64,000 nt of DNA from Thielaviopsis euricoi (GCA_001599615.1 BCHJ01000006.1:250744-314743); one strand, 5' to 3'; positions 1 through 12,811 are shown, counted from the stretch's first letter. Numbers and translations: made by a program. Notes: generated from the sequence alone by a model not told the origin.

Positions 1-1390
1 TTCAAGGCAAATTGTCTGTAAACGGTTAGCTTCAGTCTCTCGACATTTGTCTGCGCCTTGCCTGTCTTACTTGCATAAAGCACTCTGGCTAATGGCAGCA
101 TGCGGGCCTATTTAGTCCCGTAGAGATATCTAGTGGTTGCTGCTCCTTTACATCCAAAGTACGGCACATGTGCACAAGTCGGATACTTTGTAGAAAGTCT
201 CCGCCACACCAGAGTATAACGATATCTCGATTAAGCCCTTCAACGGCCGTTTCACTACCGTCTCAAAAACAAATAGCCGCTCGTCGATCGTAAGGCGCTT
301 GTCGTCAGTAGCAAGTATTACGGCCAAGTTCCAACAGCACAATAAGCTTCAAACGCTTCCCAGATGACTTACATAAAGTTACGGCAAGCGAACACCAAAA
401 CTCTTAGCAGAGATCTCTTATCTACCTCCTCCCATCCGCGGCCTCGGCAACGCTGACCCACCGTTTTGCAGTCTGTTCTCCCTGGGCCGGTGTTTCCAAG
501 AACGGCCCTTGTCTTGTCATCTTGATGCTTTGTTATTTAGCCCATTATTGGCCAATTGCTACCAAACCAAACCAAAGCAGTCTCAGTATCAGTCGTCGTC
601 TCACTAGCTAAGGCTTAAGTGATAATATAATGGTGTACCAACTAGCACAAGTACAGTAGCACTGCTAAGCGTATCATTGCATCCTTCGTTGGCTCCCCAC
701 GCTCTTATATAGGACAAATAAAAAAGAATAATATTGAAGAAAGCAGAAACAGCTCCGACATCCGATGTACAAGGCTTTACATCAGAATCCCTGTATTTTG
801 CCTTTGAGGATTGAAAGTCTCTTTCCTGATTCTGTCCGTTGCCTGTGCTTTAGCCTGTCTTATTGAGTCTATGCTTTTCATATAAAAGAGAGGAATAAAA
901 AGAAATTCAACAAAAATTCAAACTCTGTGACAGCCGTTTAATCTACCTTGAAAGAAATCTCTAAGGTCTTGGCCACTTTGCTTAGGCCTTTACTTTGCCC
1001 CCCTTTCACAGCTAAACTACCTTTTTTTCTTTTTATTCTCTTTCTTTTATTTTTATTTTATTTTCTATTTTCTGTTTTCATCTTCTGCACTCTCTTTATA
1101 TCTACTTGTCAGCTGCCATATCCGAGAGTCCCTGATTTTCCCTGCTTCTTCTCTTTTTTTCACTTTCCGGGTTGTTTTATTTCTTTTGTTATTTCTTTTT
1201 GTACAGGCCTCAGTCATCTTCCCTTTTTTCCCCGTTTCTATTTTTTGTGTGCCTTGGGGACTATTTGTGCATTATCCTCTACCGACTTACAAATATCCCG
1301 TTCTGGATCACGACCTCTCTTGACGACCTCCGACAACTTTGTATCACCAACTATCACGCATATCTTGTACACGTCGGAAACTATTTCACA
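1..1390. other. Upstream intergenic region with pyrimidine-rich leader
   Basis: I see no credible gene in the first 1.39 kb. Short ORFs on both strands lack recognisable composition or homology. From about 1018 to 1260 the + strand is almost entirely C/T, followed by a mixed stretch up to the ATG of the next gene. CT-rich stretches just upstream of start codons are common in filamentous fungal promoters and 5' leaders, so this is probably the promoter and 5' UTR of the rhodopsin-domain gene. I cannot place a transcription start site. Confidence 0.6.
1018..1260 (+). promoter_or_regulatory. CT-rich promoter/leader tract
   Basis: This stretch is nearly pure pyrimidine (T-rich, interspersed C) and ends about 130 nt before the ATG at 1391. 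Similar tracts lie upstream of the surface-protein, ubc4 and WOPR genes in this window, on the strand of each gene. I infer a core promoter or transcription-start region. No TATA element is assigned. Confidence 0.4.
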
Positions 1391-2755
1391 ATGCCTGTCA
1401 TTGAGGCTGTAAACGATATCATCGCCCGCGCCGTCTCCGGTGCCGCCGGTGTCGGTGATGTCAACGGTGTTCCCCAGACTATCAGCGACCCCTCCAGCAT
1501 GCCCGGCTACTACCAGAGCACTGGTCCCAGAACCGCCGTGTCTATCTGGATTCTTGGTGGCATCTCTCTTGTCTTCCTGCTGCTGCGTCTCTACTGTAAA
1601 TGGCTTAAGCACCGTGGTCTGTACTGGGATGACTACGTTCTCATTGCTGGCTGGGTGAGTTTACCTTGTCATCTACTTTGGTACCGTGTCTTATGTCTAA
1701 CAACCAATAGCTCGCCGCCCTTGCTACTATCATTCTGACGACTATTTCTATTGCCCACGGTTACGGTCGCCACTACTGGGCTGTTCCTGATTCATCTGCC
1801 TATGTCCTTCGTCTCACCGGTCTTATGTCTGTCACGTTCGCCAATACCGGTCAGGCCTGGTCCAAAACCTCATTTGCCCTGACTCTGTACCGTATCAGCG
1901 AGCCCTGGATGAAGAAGTTGATTTGGGTCATCATTATCAGTGTCAACGTTGTGCAGATGCTGTCGTCTCTGTTCTTCTGGATTCCCTGCAAGCCTCTTGA
2001 GAAGGCCTGGAGCCCTCTGATTGAGGGCACTTGCTGGAACCCCTACATCTCGGTCGACTTTTACATTGTTGCGGCTTGCTTCTCTGGTATCATGGATCTG
2101 ACTCTGGCGCTGCTGCCCTGGAAGATCGTCATGAGTCTGCAGATGAAGACCACTGAGAAGTTTGGTGTTGCCGTTGCCATGAGCATGGGTATCTTGTAAG
2201 TTTTTACCTGTTTCTTGCCTACCAATCAAGTAGACTTTGGTTGCTAACTGTAACAGCGCTGCTACCTCTGCTTTCATCAAGGCCTCTTACGGCAAGAGCA
2301 TGGCTGTTGTTGACTTCAACTGTAAGTTTCTCGTCTTTTTATGTTTTTTCCTATAATGCTCACCTTGCTAACCATTCACAGACGTTGGTTACCACTTGGT
2401 CATCTGGGGTATCGCCGAGACTGCCGTCACCGTCATGGCCGCTTCGATCCCCGTCATGCGCGTCCTTCTGCGTGAAGTCTCCACCACCGGTGGCAGCGGT
2501 GGCGGCTACAACCGCACCGACCCCGAGAACAACCAACACAGCCAGCGCAGTATGGGCACCTCGGCCAACGCCTACTCCAATACCAACAAGCGCCGCTCGT
2601 CCCTGAGCAACGCCGTATCGGTCTTCACCAGCCCCAAGTCGACCAAGCAGACCGAGGTCTACGGCATGACCAACATCAGCGAGCGTTCGCTGCCCAGCAG
2701 TGTCTCGACCATGCCGCTGCACCCCGCCCAGCAGCAAAACGTCAAGGAGATGTAA
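1391..2755 (+). CDS. Fungal rhodopsin-domain (PTH11-related) seven-helix membrane protein
   Basis: Four exons, 1391-1654, 1711-2195, 2257-2321 and 2382-2755, join in frame to 395 aa. The introns (56, 61 and 60 nt) begin GTGAGT, GTAAGT and GTAAGT, and the second and third carry a CTAAC branch site before the AG. A luminal or extracellular N-terminus of about 50 residues precedes the first helix (ISLVFLLLRLYCKW). The motif WDDYVLIAGW that follows is the hallmark of the fungal rhodopsin-like integral membrane domain (PF20684). Further helices include WVIIISVNVVQMLSSLFFW and FYIVAACFSGIMDLTLALLPW. The last ~100 residues are a Ser/Thr/Asn-rich cytosolic tail. No CFEM domain precedes the helices, so this is the plain rhodopsin-domain type rather than a classical PTH11 receptor. 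The start is supported by the CACAATGCC context and a clean frame. The ligand and role are unknown. It converges with the MFS gene downstream. Confidence 0.9.
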
Positions 2756-3680
2756 CCAAACCAGCTCTTTGACTCTGATTCTTTACGAGCACCAAAAAGC
2801 CTTGTTTTGCTCTAAGCCAGCAAGAAGGCCCTAATTAACGCACAGCCATACCGGCCTTTGTGATCTGTGATGGCTGGCTGGTTGGACACTTGAATGTCCT
2901 TCTGTATTCTTTTCTTATTCCTCTTCTGTTTCTCATTACCCTGGGCGGTCGTTTTCCTTTGTCTTTTACTTCTCTTCTATTCTTCTCCTTCATTCCTCTT
3001 TTTTTATTACTATTATTAGTTTATTTTTTTTCTTTTTTTCCTTTATTTTGTGCCCAGATCATCAACTCTGGTGCCGGGATTGACTTACGATACCATTTAA
3101 ATTTCAGTTATTATTTTCTGCCATGATCAAATATTTCAATGCACGCACTCTACTTTTCACTGATTTCTCATGTCCAAACTCGTTTACCGACGGAGACTCA
3201 CCCCTTGTCCGCACATCAACAGTGATCAATGCGCTCCGTACTGTAAAGTTAGTGTCACTAAAGTTCCAAGGTAACATCGGGAGTCTCGAATAAGACCGAG
3301 GAGCGCGCTACCAGTGTTTTGTGCCAGGCTTGTACTGCGAGTGCAACTCTACATCTAGCATAACTTCGCTCTCAAGCCTCTTTCCTGTCTCAATAAAAAG
3401 GTGATTGCACCAAGTAGAGGCGATCCGCGTATTGTGGTCTACCGTTGGTTTCGGTTTCGTTTCTAGCGGACGGATGTTCTCAAGTACTTTAGCCCGCATA
3501 CAGAGGACTACTCAAAAGTACGCCAACAATAGTCTCCTCCCACTTTCCGGGTGGCTAGCAGAAAAAAGAAAATGTCTCATTTCGTCACATTGCGTTGTTT
3601 AATCATTTAGTTTTCAACGCTAATCGCTAATGCCCGCCCGTGATACGGCGATTATATTCTTCCCGCCAACTACCGAGAAA
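2756..3680. other. Convergent intergenic region
   Basis: This 0.9 kb region separates the 3' ends of two convergent genes. T-rich stretches at 2890-3060 (+ strand) fit a 3' UTR and polyadenylation region of the upstream gene. I see no gene in it. Confidence 0.6.
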
Positions 3681-5442
3681 TCATGTTTGATAGCGAAATC
3701 GCGGCCCACTATCGCCAAGTTCTTCTAACTGCTCTTCAGTCCACGTCTGGTATTTTGCGTCAAGCCCGTCTTCCATGCGGTGGAGGTTAATGTTGGCCAG
3801 ATGGTGCATCATGTATAAGGAAATCCCCACGGCGCATGAGAAGCACACCATGATAATGGCATGAGATGTCTCGTGACTTAGTTGGTCGCTGCTGTATATC
3901 GTCTTTAGCACTGCTCAATATGCTGACAAAAAAGTACTTACTATATGAACGGGGTGCACACCGAGGCAGTATTTCCCATGCTGCTGGCCATGGCAATTCC
4001 CACTGTTCTCTTACCGTACCGTGGGGTGTTTCCTGCAATCTAGGCGTTGTTAACTCATAAGTCTCATGATCACTAGAAAAAATCACTCACCCAGGCAATG
4101 CTAATCCCAATGACCACATAGTTTCCCGTACCAATCATAAACATTCCAACGTACTTGGCGGCTGGTGGCAGAGATAAGATAATGATGATATATCCGACAA
4201 CGCAGATAACACCAGTCACCACGACGAAAATTCCACGCCGCTGAATGTAGTCCGAGAATGTCGCAATGAAGAGAAATGCCAATGCAGCAAACAGGAAGCA
4301 CGGCGCGCTAATGAGCTGAGTCTGGCGGTCATTCCAGTTGCCAAGTTCCTGGATAACCATTGGTAAAACCGTCCCGTAGGCTGCCGTAAGTGGTTACACG
4401 GGTTAGTCCCACATTACTATAGTGTTGAAATCCTTTCTATGTTCATCTGATTATCCGATGACAAGTGCTCTGAATCCACCAGAGTGGAGCCAGATTAGCA
4501 AGGGGACTTACAATTCATTCCCATACTGGCGCCGATTTGACTAATGCCCATTAGCCAAAGCTTCCAATCTGTTAACGCACGCCAGGCATCTTTGTTACTG
4601 AAGAGTTGAGCGCTGAGAGTCTGCCCGTACTCCATTCGCCGTCTCTTCATCATGACGGCACGTTCCTCTGGACTCATGAACTTTGCCACTGCCATATTAT
4701 CCGGTAAATAGGACCAGGCAACTATTCCTGCCATGATACTCGGTATGCCCTCGAGAATAATGATCCACTGCCACCCTCTCAGACTACTATAATTCGAAAG
4801 CTGCGATATACCAACCGACAGCAATCCACCAAAGCTACCGGAAAGAGCAAAGCAAACAAAAAGCATCCCGAGGCGTAGGGCAAGTTGGTTTCGAGTATAT
4901 AACATGGATAGATATGCTGCCAGCCCAGGAAGAACGCCCGACTGTGTTATACCTAGAAAGAAACGGCACACAACCAACCCCCGGTATGATTTGACACCAG
5001 CAGTGACCATACCGACGAGACCGGTTGAGAGGCAGAGTACGGAGAGATATCGCGAGGCACCAAAGCGCTGGATACAGACAGCAGAGGGAACACCGAAGAG
5101 GACGTAGGGGACGTAGAAAATCATGACGATGACCTGGAACTGGTGCTGATCGAGATTAGTTGATTCGAAGAGACCGTTTGACGCCGCATTGTGGATGTTG
5201 TTGCTGGAAAAAAAGATTTGTCAGCACCCAATTCTGCTGTTGACACACGACAGGAGTAAGTACCGGATGAGTAGGAAGCAAGTATAAAGCAACGTGCATA
5301 GCGGAAGCACGTGAAGATCCATTCTGCGTTCGAGGTCGCGCTCCATCTGCGGGTCCATACCCGGAATATAGTTGCTGCCATAGCTGTTGAATAAGTTGTG
5401 ATCCGACGAAGTATCCGACGACATCATTGTGAAGGACTGCAT
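3681..5442 (-). CDS. MFS transporter, allantoate permease / anion:cation symporter family
   Basis: Five exons on the minus strand, 5442-5264, 5203-4512, 4380-4091, 4039-3942 and 3891-3681, join in frame to 489 aa, the usual size for this family. After a short cytosolic N-terminus the first helix leads into LIRNNIHNAASNG, the counterpart of the DR.NIGNA motif of Dal5/Tna1-type permeases. QVIVMIFYVPYVLFGVPSA is helix 2, and VCRFFLGITQSGVLPGLA matches the helix 4 region of the family. A loop RGWQWIIILEGIPS precedes helix 6, as in family members. The second half has IAGNTPRYGKRTVGIAMAS in the helix 10-11 region. The family moves small organic anions (allantoate, nicotinate, pantothenate and similar) across the plasma membrane; the substrate here cannot be told. 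The final intron (3892-3941, 50 nt) has tandem CAGCAG acceptors, adding or omitting one Ser. No linked catabolic gene is seen. Confidence 0.9.
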
Positions 5443-6997
5443 TCTGACCGGATGGCGAGCCAGATTTTAACGGGATAGAATGACATATCAACTGAGGCCG
5501 TGGCAGTTGGCCGTGACTTATATACATGGCACTTGACATGGTGATTTTCGCGAGTTACCTTAAACCCTTTTTCAGCTGGGTCATCATGGCTACCTCTTGA
5601 CAGCCCTCCTCGTTAAAGAAGGTGATACACAAGGGCCAGAAAATCCCCAGAGTGGACTGTCAAAATTCTCTACAAGATGGAGTACTTCTGCAGTCATTAT
5701 CGACGGGAACAATGACCTGCATAAATTCCCTGCATGCATGTCTCACCAACTCAGAGTCAAAGATGAGATAGAAACAAGGCCGGTACTTTTCTGTGCCCGC
5801 CACCCCCCCTAAAACGGCATTTTCTAAGCGTAGAAATAAGATGTAATAGATGTGTCAAAACCAAGCAATCGGTATACACATTGTCGTTCCGGTACCTTGC
5901 TTGGTACCTACATTTGATGACGCGTGTAAGAAACCCGCACGAGTCAGATATCGGTAAGCCACCTGCCCAAATCTTGGTGTAATACATGCATTTCTTTTCT
6001 CCCTTTGTATTAGTTGATCAAGATTTCGTACATCAAGAAGTAAATATGTAGCAAAATCAGCACATTTGCACGACTTGATATCTTCCAAGTCACGTCAAGA
6101 TTCACCCGGCTCTGCATGTTACACAAGTCACACGTGCATATTTTTGAAACGTCAAAAGCGGCGAAAAAGAAACAACATTGATAGAATTAGGGGCATGTAA
6201 AAGTATTATAAATAAAAGGCGGACATGATTGGTGATGGCGACATTGCTGTGCAAAAAGGGAATATATATATATGTATGATATCAACAAAGGGGGGCATAG
6301 ATCAGATAACAAGCGAACAAAAGAAATCAGAGTATCACGATTTTAACTGTCGGAAACTAGGGCGAGTATATTTTCTTCGTCGGCTTCTTATGTCTGTCTG
6401 TGTCTTGTGATTTCCAGGAGTCTTCCTGAGCACTGGCTTCTCGAAGCTCGATCAGATCTCTCAAGTTTTGTAATGGCTATATGTTTTCATGTATGTTCCG
6501 TACAGGTACAAGAGGAGGAGGGAAGGAAACTTTGGCAAAAAGAAGTTTATAAATGGAATTAAATTCCCGTGTTTTTTCTGTGTTTTTTCTGCTTTTCCTT
6601 CTATGGAGAACCCAACAAAGTATACATAAAAAAATAAAGGGGACGAATAATAAAATGAGAGGATAGATCGACATAAAGAAGTCGTAAAATGAAGAAAACA
6701 TGCGTCAGATGAAGAAGAGATATAAAAAAGGAAAATAAGAGTAAGGACAAACAATGATGACGACAAAAATATAAGAAAAAAAGAAAATAACCGCACCAAG
6801 TGTCCAACAACGAAAAAGAGAAAGAAAATAAAAGAAATAAAAAAAAATAGCAGAGATTCAGGAGTGGCAATAGCTGGCGAGAAGAAAGAAGAGAGCGACA
6901 AGTAATCAAGACAAAAGGGGGAATGAAGAGTCTAAGAAGCAATACAATACGCTACAGCACACTAAACCAGTCTCGCTGAACAGACAAGTGGCCATGT
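5443..6997. other. Intergenic region between MFS and surface-protein genes
   Basis: This 1.55 kb holds the promoter side of the MFS gene (right of 5442) and the 3' side of the surface-protein gene (left of 6998). From about 6460 to 6970 the + strand is very A-rich, so the minus strand is T-rich; this probably is 3' UTR and polyadenylation sequence. ORFs here encode only Phe/Leu/Ser-rich low complexity. I see no gene. Confidence 0.6.
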
Positions 6998-8493
6998 TTA
7001 TTTGTAGTTCTCAGCAGGCATCTCAAAGATCTCCTGCACGGGGCCCGACTGGTGGCTCATGTCAACTGGCCGCGAGTCGATTTCGGCGGCGTTGGGGTGA
7101 TGGACTCTGGGCGTACCGTCGCCCATCTCGACACGCTCGTCGGCGCCCATCTCAGCGTAGCCCATGGGCGGCGGAGTGTGGGCGGAGACAGGCGGCGGGG
7201 TCATGGTCTGGTGCATGTGCACGGGCGACGCCGACTTCATCATCATGGGGCCGGGCGAGGGCGAGTTGGTGGGCGAGGGGGCGAACTGGTGGTTCAGCGG
7301 CGACGACGAGTCGGGGCGGTTGATACCCAGAGCGGCAGCGGCACCGGCAGCCGAGGACGACTGCTGCGGCGTGGGGAAGTGCTGGGTGAAGGCATCGGGG
7401 TTGCCGCCCATGGGCACCTCGGACATGCCAGCGTTGATTTCCTCGTGCGACACGACGGGGCGGTCACGGCGACGCTTCATCACGTACCAGATGGCCAGCA
7501 GAATGACAATGGCACCAGCGATACCGCAACCAATACCGATACCGGCCTTGGCACCGGTCGACAGGCCAGAGTCGCTACTGGAGCTGGAGCTGGAGCTGGA
7601 GCTGGAGGCAGTGGCGGTGGAGGTGGAGGCCGAGTCGGTGGCAGAGCCGGTCACGGTGGAGTCGGAATCGGTGGCGGTAATGGTAGCAATGGTCTCGATG
7701 ATGGTGGAAGTAACAGTAATGGTAGTCTGGGCGTTCAGGAAAGTAGTAGTGACGACAGTCGAGGTGGTGGAAGAAGTGACGGTCTAGTTCGTTCATGAGG
7801 GTTAGCTGAGGTCAGTCCAGGGGAGCAGCGGTTTGTGTCCCTGTGGTTACGGTTACTACTTACAGATGTCTTCTTGATGGTCGAGGTGGAAGTCGGGGTG
7901 ACAGTGATGACATCGCCGGTAGCAGTGATAGTCTCGGTCACGGTGGCTCTCTTGTTGATCAGAGCAGTACGACGCACGGCACCCTCGGGGGCAAGAGTCT
8001 CGATAACCGACTCGACGGCGCGCTTGGCATTGACGACTGACGTAGTGTAGACGGTCGAGGTGGCAGTGGCGACGTCGCTCTCGGTCACGGTCGACGTGGC
8101 AAACTTGGTAGTCACGGCGGTCACGGTCGCAATGACGGTGATAGTCTGGGTCTTGGCATCGCCGGTGACAGTCGACTTGGCGCCGCTGCCCTCGGTGACG
8201 GTGACGGTGACGTCCTCCTCGGCAGCGCTGGAAGTGGTGGTAACATCGGCCTGAGAGCTGGTCGTGGTGACGTCGGCGGCGGAGCTGGTGGTAGTAGCAG
8301 CAGCGGCAGAAGAAGTCGTCTCGGCAGCGGCGCTGGTAGTAGTGGCGGCGGCGGCGGAGGTGGTGGCAGTGGCAGTAGCAGCAACGGAGCCGGTGCCGTC
8401 AGCTTCTTGACGGCGAATCTTGAAGTTCATGGGACCGGCCGAGGCGAGGCCAGTCATGGCCAGGGCGGCCACAAAGGAGGAGCCCCAACGCAT
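6998..8493 (-). CDS. Single-pass Ser/Thr-rich surface protein, Mid2/Wsc-like architecture
   Basis: Two exons, 8493-7864 and 7783-6998, give 471 aa. The 80-nt intron begins GTAAGT, contains CTAAC and ends CTAG. Residues 1-20 form a signal peptide (MRWGSSFVAALAMTGLASAG). Residues about 40-290 are a low-complexity Ala/Ser/Thr/Val ectodomain, expected to be heavily O-mannosylated. Residues about 290-312 are one membrane helix (GIGIGCGIAGAIVILLAIWYV), followed by MKRRR as stop-transfer. The remaining ~155 residues are a Pro/Ser/Met-rich cytosolic tail. This layout matches Mid2/Wsc-type cell-wall stress sensors, which signal through Rho1 to the integrity MAP-kinase path. I see no Cys-rich WSC domain, so the assignment rests on architecture alone, and another surface role is possible. 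Dibasic pairs at 27-28, 157-158, 174-175 and 181-182 could be Kex2 sites. A run of 11 Ser at 270-280 is encoded by a tandem 6-nt repeat. Confidence 0.8.
7579..7610 (-). repeat. Tandem hexanucleotide repeat in coding sequence
   Basis: The unit GGAGCT (+ strand) is repeated about five times inside the surface-protein gene and encodes alternating AGC/TCC serine codons of the juxtamembrane Ser run. Such repeats change length easily without shifting the frame, so the length of the stalk may vary between strains. Confidence 0.75.
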
Positions 8494-10195
8494 GGTTAAG
8501 GGTGAAGAGAGAGAGAGATGGGGAGGAGGTTGGTGGGTGAGAATGTAGTGGTCGAGTAGAAACAAAGGGGAAGGAGCACAAGATCGTGATCACAAAATAA
8601 GATGAGAAGGAGAGAAAGAAAGAAAGAGGAAAGAAATTTCACCAGGTGAAAATTTTGACTCTGTCTTGGTTCCTCCTTTCGCTGTTTCTTTTTTTTTGTG
8701 TGTGTTTGGTTTGTCTTAGACCGCGCCTTCAGTATTCGGTGGCAAATATGAATAGACCGGTGGGAAAAATAAAGGCAAGAAGAATCCGAACAAACAGGGC
8801 CCCGATACAAGCAAACAGGTCAGGTAGGCGAGCGAGACAGGCAGGCACGTAAGCGCTGTTGTTTGGGCTTCGGATGCGTGGTTATCTGATTTCCAGATAG
8901 TGTTGCTGTTCAACTCAAGTCTTGGATTTTTGATTGTCGTAATTACTGTGGTTGATTGGGGTCTTGCTTTGCGTGCTGGAATGCAATGCAGAAGGAACAC
9001 CACGCTTGCCGTTCCAGGAAAGATCAAGGTACTGGTTTGAAGTTGATAATCGGTAAAAAAAAAAAAAAAAACACTAAAAAAAATGAACAAAAAAAGAAGA
9101 GAAAAGAAGAATAAAAAAACCGATTCAACGAGCGAAGACGAAGAAAAAGAAAATTAATGATACGAAGGGGAGGGAAGAAAAAAAAAACGAGTGACTGGCA
9201 AAGACTGCGTGGATTGAACGATTTGCAAATCTAGCTGGGGAGAAGGGGAAAGAAAAGATTAAGAGGAGGAAGAAGAGAAAAAGAAAAAGAAAAAAAAAAT
9301 TAGAGAAATGCAAGAAGGAGACAGAAGAAAAATAAAAGAGGAAGGGAAGCGAGAAATGAGCGCAAGGTGGAATGAAGAGGGATTGAGCGGAGTAAAGAGA
9401 GAAAAATAAAATAATATAAAAAAGATAAAAAAGAAAATAAAAAAGAATTAACAAGGTAAGCCCAAGCCAGTCAAAAGTCAATTCAAGCTACTTATGGGGA
9501 TGGGATGGAACGTGGGTAACAAGTATTTTTTATTTTTTATTTTTTTTTAATATTCTCCAGAGAGAAAAGGAGCAATTTGCATCTGTCGGATAACCAGCCA
9601 AGGACCAAACAAGTCTATCCTTCATTTTTTGTTTGCGTGATAGACAAGTAAAAGGTAATCTGCAACCACTCAAGAAGAACGAGAACGATAGAAAGAGAAT
9701 TTGAGATTTGAAGAATTCAGAAAAATGAAAACCCAGTATCCATTCATCCCATAGTGCTGTTCAACTGTCCGCCCCCGTTCCAAAAAAGAAAAGAAAGAAA
9801 AAAAAGTTGTTTATCGATGTTTGTTGCTGTGCCTCTGGCAGTCCACGCGGTGATTTGAACTTTGCTTCATCTTCTGCCGAACTTTTTCTCTCTCTTTTTT
9901 ATTTTTTATTTTTTTTTGTCTTCTACTCAAACGATTAATACAATGACACACTTCCAAAAAAAAAAAAAAAAAAAAGACTGGCTGGTTTCTTCGTACCAAA
10001 GAACAAAAAGAAAAGAAGAAAAAAAGACGGGGTGTTTCTACTCCTGCCGCTCGCTTAAACGACGCGCACGTCCAGCCTATTCATTCATTCATTTACCCAG
10101 CATACTAAATTCTTTTCTTCTTCACACCTCTCATTGTTTTTAATTGCTCTGTTCTTGGTTTTTGTAGCTCTTCTTAACTTAACAGTCACTCACAA

Positions 10196-10245
10196 GAAAA
10201 GAAAAGAAAAGAAAAGAAAAGAAAAGAAAAGAAAAGAAAAGAAAA
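10196..10245 (+). repeat. (GAAAA)n microsatellite
   Basis: Ten perfect copies of GAAAA run in tandem and end in a short poly-A. It lies in non-coding DNA. Confidence 0.95.
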
Positions 10246-11056
10246 AAAAAGACTTTTTGGGATTTCGGCTGTTTCCTTTGTACCCGGCTGTTTTTATTTT
10301 GCTTTTCTTATTTAGTTCGCCTATTATTTCACTGCACTTCAGTATCTCGGCCCCCGAATTTGGTGCCTTTTCGTATTGCGCCTTTTTTTTTCTTCTTTGC
10401 TCGGCTTCTTTCTATGCTTTGTTCGTAACTTGCTACCCATCTCAAACCATTTTCACCCCTCTGCCTTTTTTTTTTAACCTTCTTCCGCCTGTAAAATCCA
10501 ACTACTACAAACCAACAAACTACACGTCCATATAATCTTTAAATCGAAAAAAAAAAAAAAAAAAAACTCGCCTGCTACTTTCTGCTGCACTTGGCCCTCG
10601 TACTCATGCACTCTTGCTGCACAAAGGTTACAAAAAGAACAACAACACAGAAAAAAGAAACTATATTTAACCCTCCCAAATCCGATCCTAGCGTTCTCTT
10701 TTCTCATTTTTTTTTTTTGCTTTCTTTCTTCTTCTCTGTCAACTGATATCGTCGAGCTCCCAATTTCAGCCTGGTAACTCCGTAGAATTTTCCAAAAAAG
10801 AGTCGTTGTTCCCGTCTTCTTCTGTGCTTTTTGGTGCGTGCTTTCTGGTACCCAAGCAAAAAGGGCATCGTGCTCCAGACTATGCAATGCGGAAAGAGAT
10901 CGACAAACCTCTAGTCTTATTGTTATTTTATGCGCCGCCGCCTTTTTTGACCTAGTCCACTGGAGGAGCTGCTTTATTTGTAAAGCCGACGGACCCTTCC
11001 TTTCTTGTTGTGTTCTTTGTCTAGTACGCCGGGTCTTGCTTGTTAATGCTTGCTGC

Positions 11057-11104
11057 ACTGGACTGAACTGAACTGAACTGCACTGCACTGCACTGAGCTG
11101 CACT
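11057..11104 (+). repeat. ACTGA/ACTGC pentamer array
   Basis: About nine consecutive pentamers of ACTG plus A, C or G are visible. It is one of more than a dozen short pentanucleotide arrays in the window's non-coding DNA. Confidence 0.85.
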
Positions 11105-12771
11105 CCGCCTCCCCATGTATGTAACATAACATGCCCACCCTTTGCTCCTTTAGCCGACCTTGATATACCGGCCTTGATGCCTTCTCCTTCTACGGTCTTG
11201 TCGTGACTGTAAGTTTACAGGGCACCCAGTTAATCAGTCAATCAGTCAAGAGATCAATCGAGAGACGTTGCATGTCTGGTAACTTCGCCTGCGCTCTGCT
11301 GTATATTTGATCGCTGCCGCGAATGGCCTTCAGTGACGTGATTTGATGTGATGCTACTATTAGCACCATAGTAGATTTATGGTCGTGTCCTGCCCCGTGT
11401 CGTATCGTGTTGTGTCAATGCCAGTCAGGGCAGGTCAGATCAGGTTGTTCACCTTTTATCTTTGCATACGCTACCTTTGCTATGATGTGGTGTGTCTGGC
11501 GTCTCTCCCTATCTGGTCTTTGTCCTCCCGAATCGAATCTAGCATATCTTGTGTCTTTCTTTTGTATATTTGGCCGACGAGTTGTTACAGCCTGTTTCCG
11601 GCTCTGGCTTTTTTTTTTTTCTGTTTTCCTTCTTCCGCTTACGGCTGCAGGCACCACACCACACCACCACACAAGCCGTCACACTCAGAACTTCTCAAAC
11701 TGTAAACTGTAATTCTTCATTATCATAGCTTGAATGTCCAAATCCGCTTTTATCACACAGCCATGAAGAAAACAAAATGCGTTACTCGCATCCCATCAAC
11801 GAGCATTATTCTTGTTTTCCTCAACCCATCAAAGTCCCGTCCGCGCATAACCGCAACCAACTCTACTCTACGCACGTATTATTCTTTCTTTCTTTAACCC
11901 GTGCGTTTCTTTTGTTTTGTTTTCTTCGCTATGCCGACTTGGGCTTAGTCGCCTGCTAGTTTTCGCTACAATGGACGCAGGTACCGGCGACACCGCCCAG
12001 CTTTTATTTTTTTTTTATTTTTTTTATGATATGTAAAGAAATAAAAATGAGTGAAGCCCTGGAAATTAATTACCTGCCTCGATTCATGCATTTCGGCTTG
12101 CTGTACAGCATAATAAGAATCCAGTAAAATGCAGCACAATACAGAATGACAGGCCTGTCGGTACAAACAAGCAAACAAGCAGTACAGTACTGAAACGGCC
12201 TCGCTCGAAAACCTGGATTGTATGATTTGAAGCCATTATTTTCGCGATCCCTTTATGAACTCGGGTGGCAACCTGCAGCATTCCGCCGACGGCTCTCCTT
12301 TTCTGTTTTCTTTTATTTTCTTCATTTCCAGTCACTCACTCGTTCCATCTTTGTTTGTCTCTCAAACACTGCGCTGTCGGTCGTGCATATTTTTGCAAAC
12401 GCCTTTATTGCTTCTCTCGTACAAGTCCGAGCCAAAGCCAAAGCCATGTGGTAGCCCCTTCTAACCCTAATAACCCATATCACCGAATATGCATTGTGCC
12501 GGTATTGTATTGCATGCCTCGGCCTCATCAAAGTCTGCCAAGTGCTACTGGAAATTCGGCCTTGGCTTGGCTGACACTGAAGTTCTGTCATTTATACCTA
12601 ACAATACCAGTCGCTCTATTTTCCTCTATTTTCCAGTGGCTCTGTCTGGCTATGCTTTTCTCTATATGTAGAAGCAAAAGCACAACAGAGCACAGCGGAG
12701 CATAGCCCTATTCTAGAAACCTCCAATACCTCGTTATCCACTTTAGCCTACTCAATTTAGACAGTTTACAC

Positions 12772-12811
12772 TGACCTGACCCGACCTAACCTGACCTGAC
12801 CTGACCTGCCC
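12772..12811 (+). repeat. CCTGA pentamer array
   Basis: This imperfect tandem array has unit CCTGA with variants CCCGA and CCTAA, about eight copies. It is intergenic. Confidence 0.85.

Noticed and set aside
7052..7798. 248-codon Gly-rich ORF on the + strand
   Set aside because: It is the antisense shadow of the surface-protein gene; the Gly richness is the complement of Ser/Thr/Pro codons.
12460..12480. Telomere-like CCCTAA pieces (also near 27545)
   Set aside because: Only isolated single copies occur, with no tandem array, so this is not a telomeric or interstitial telomere tract.
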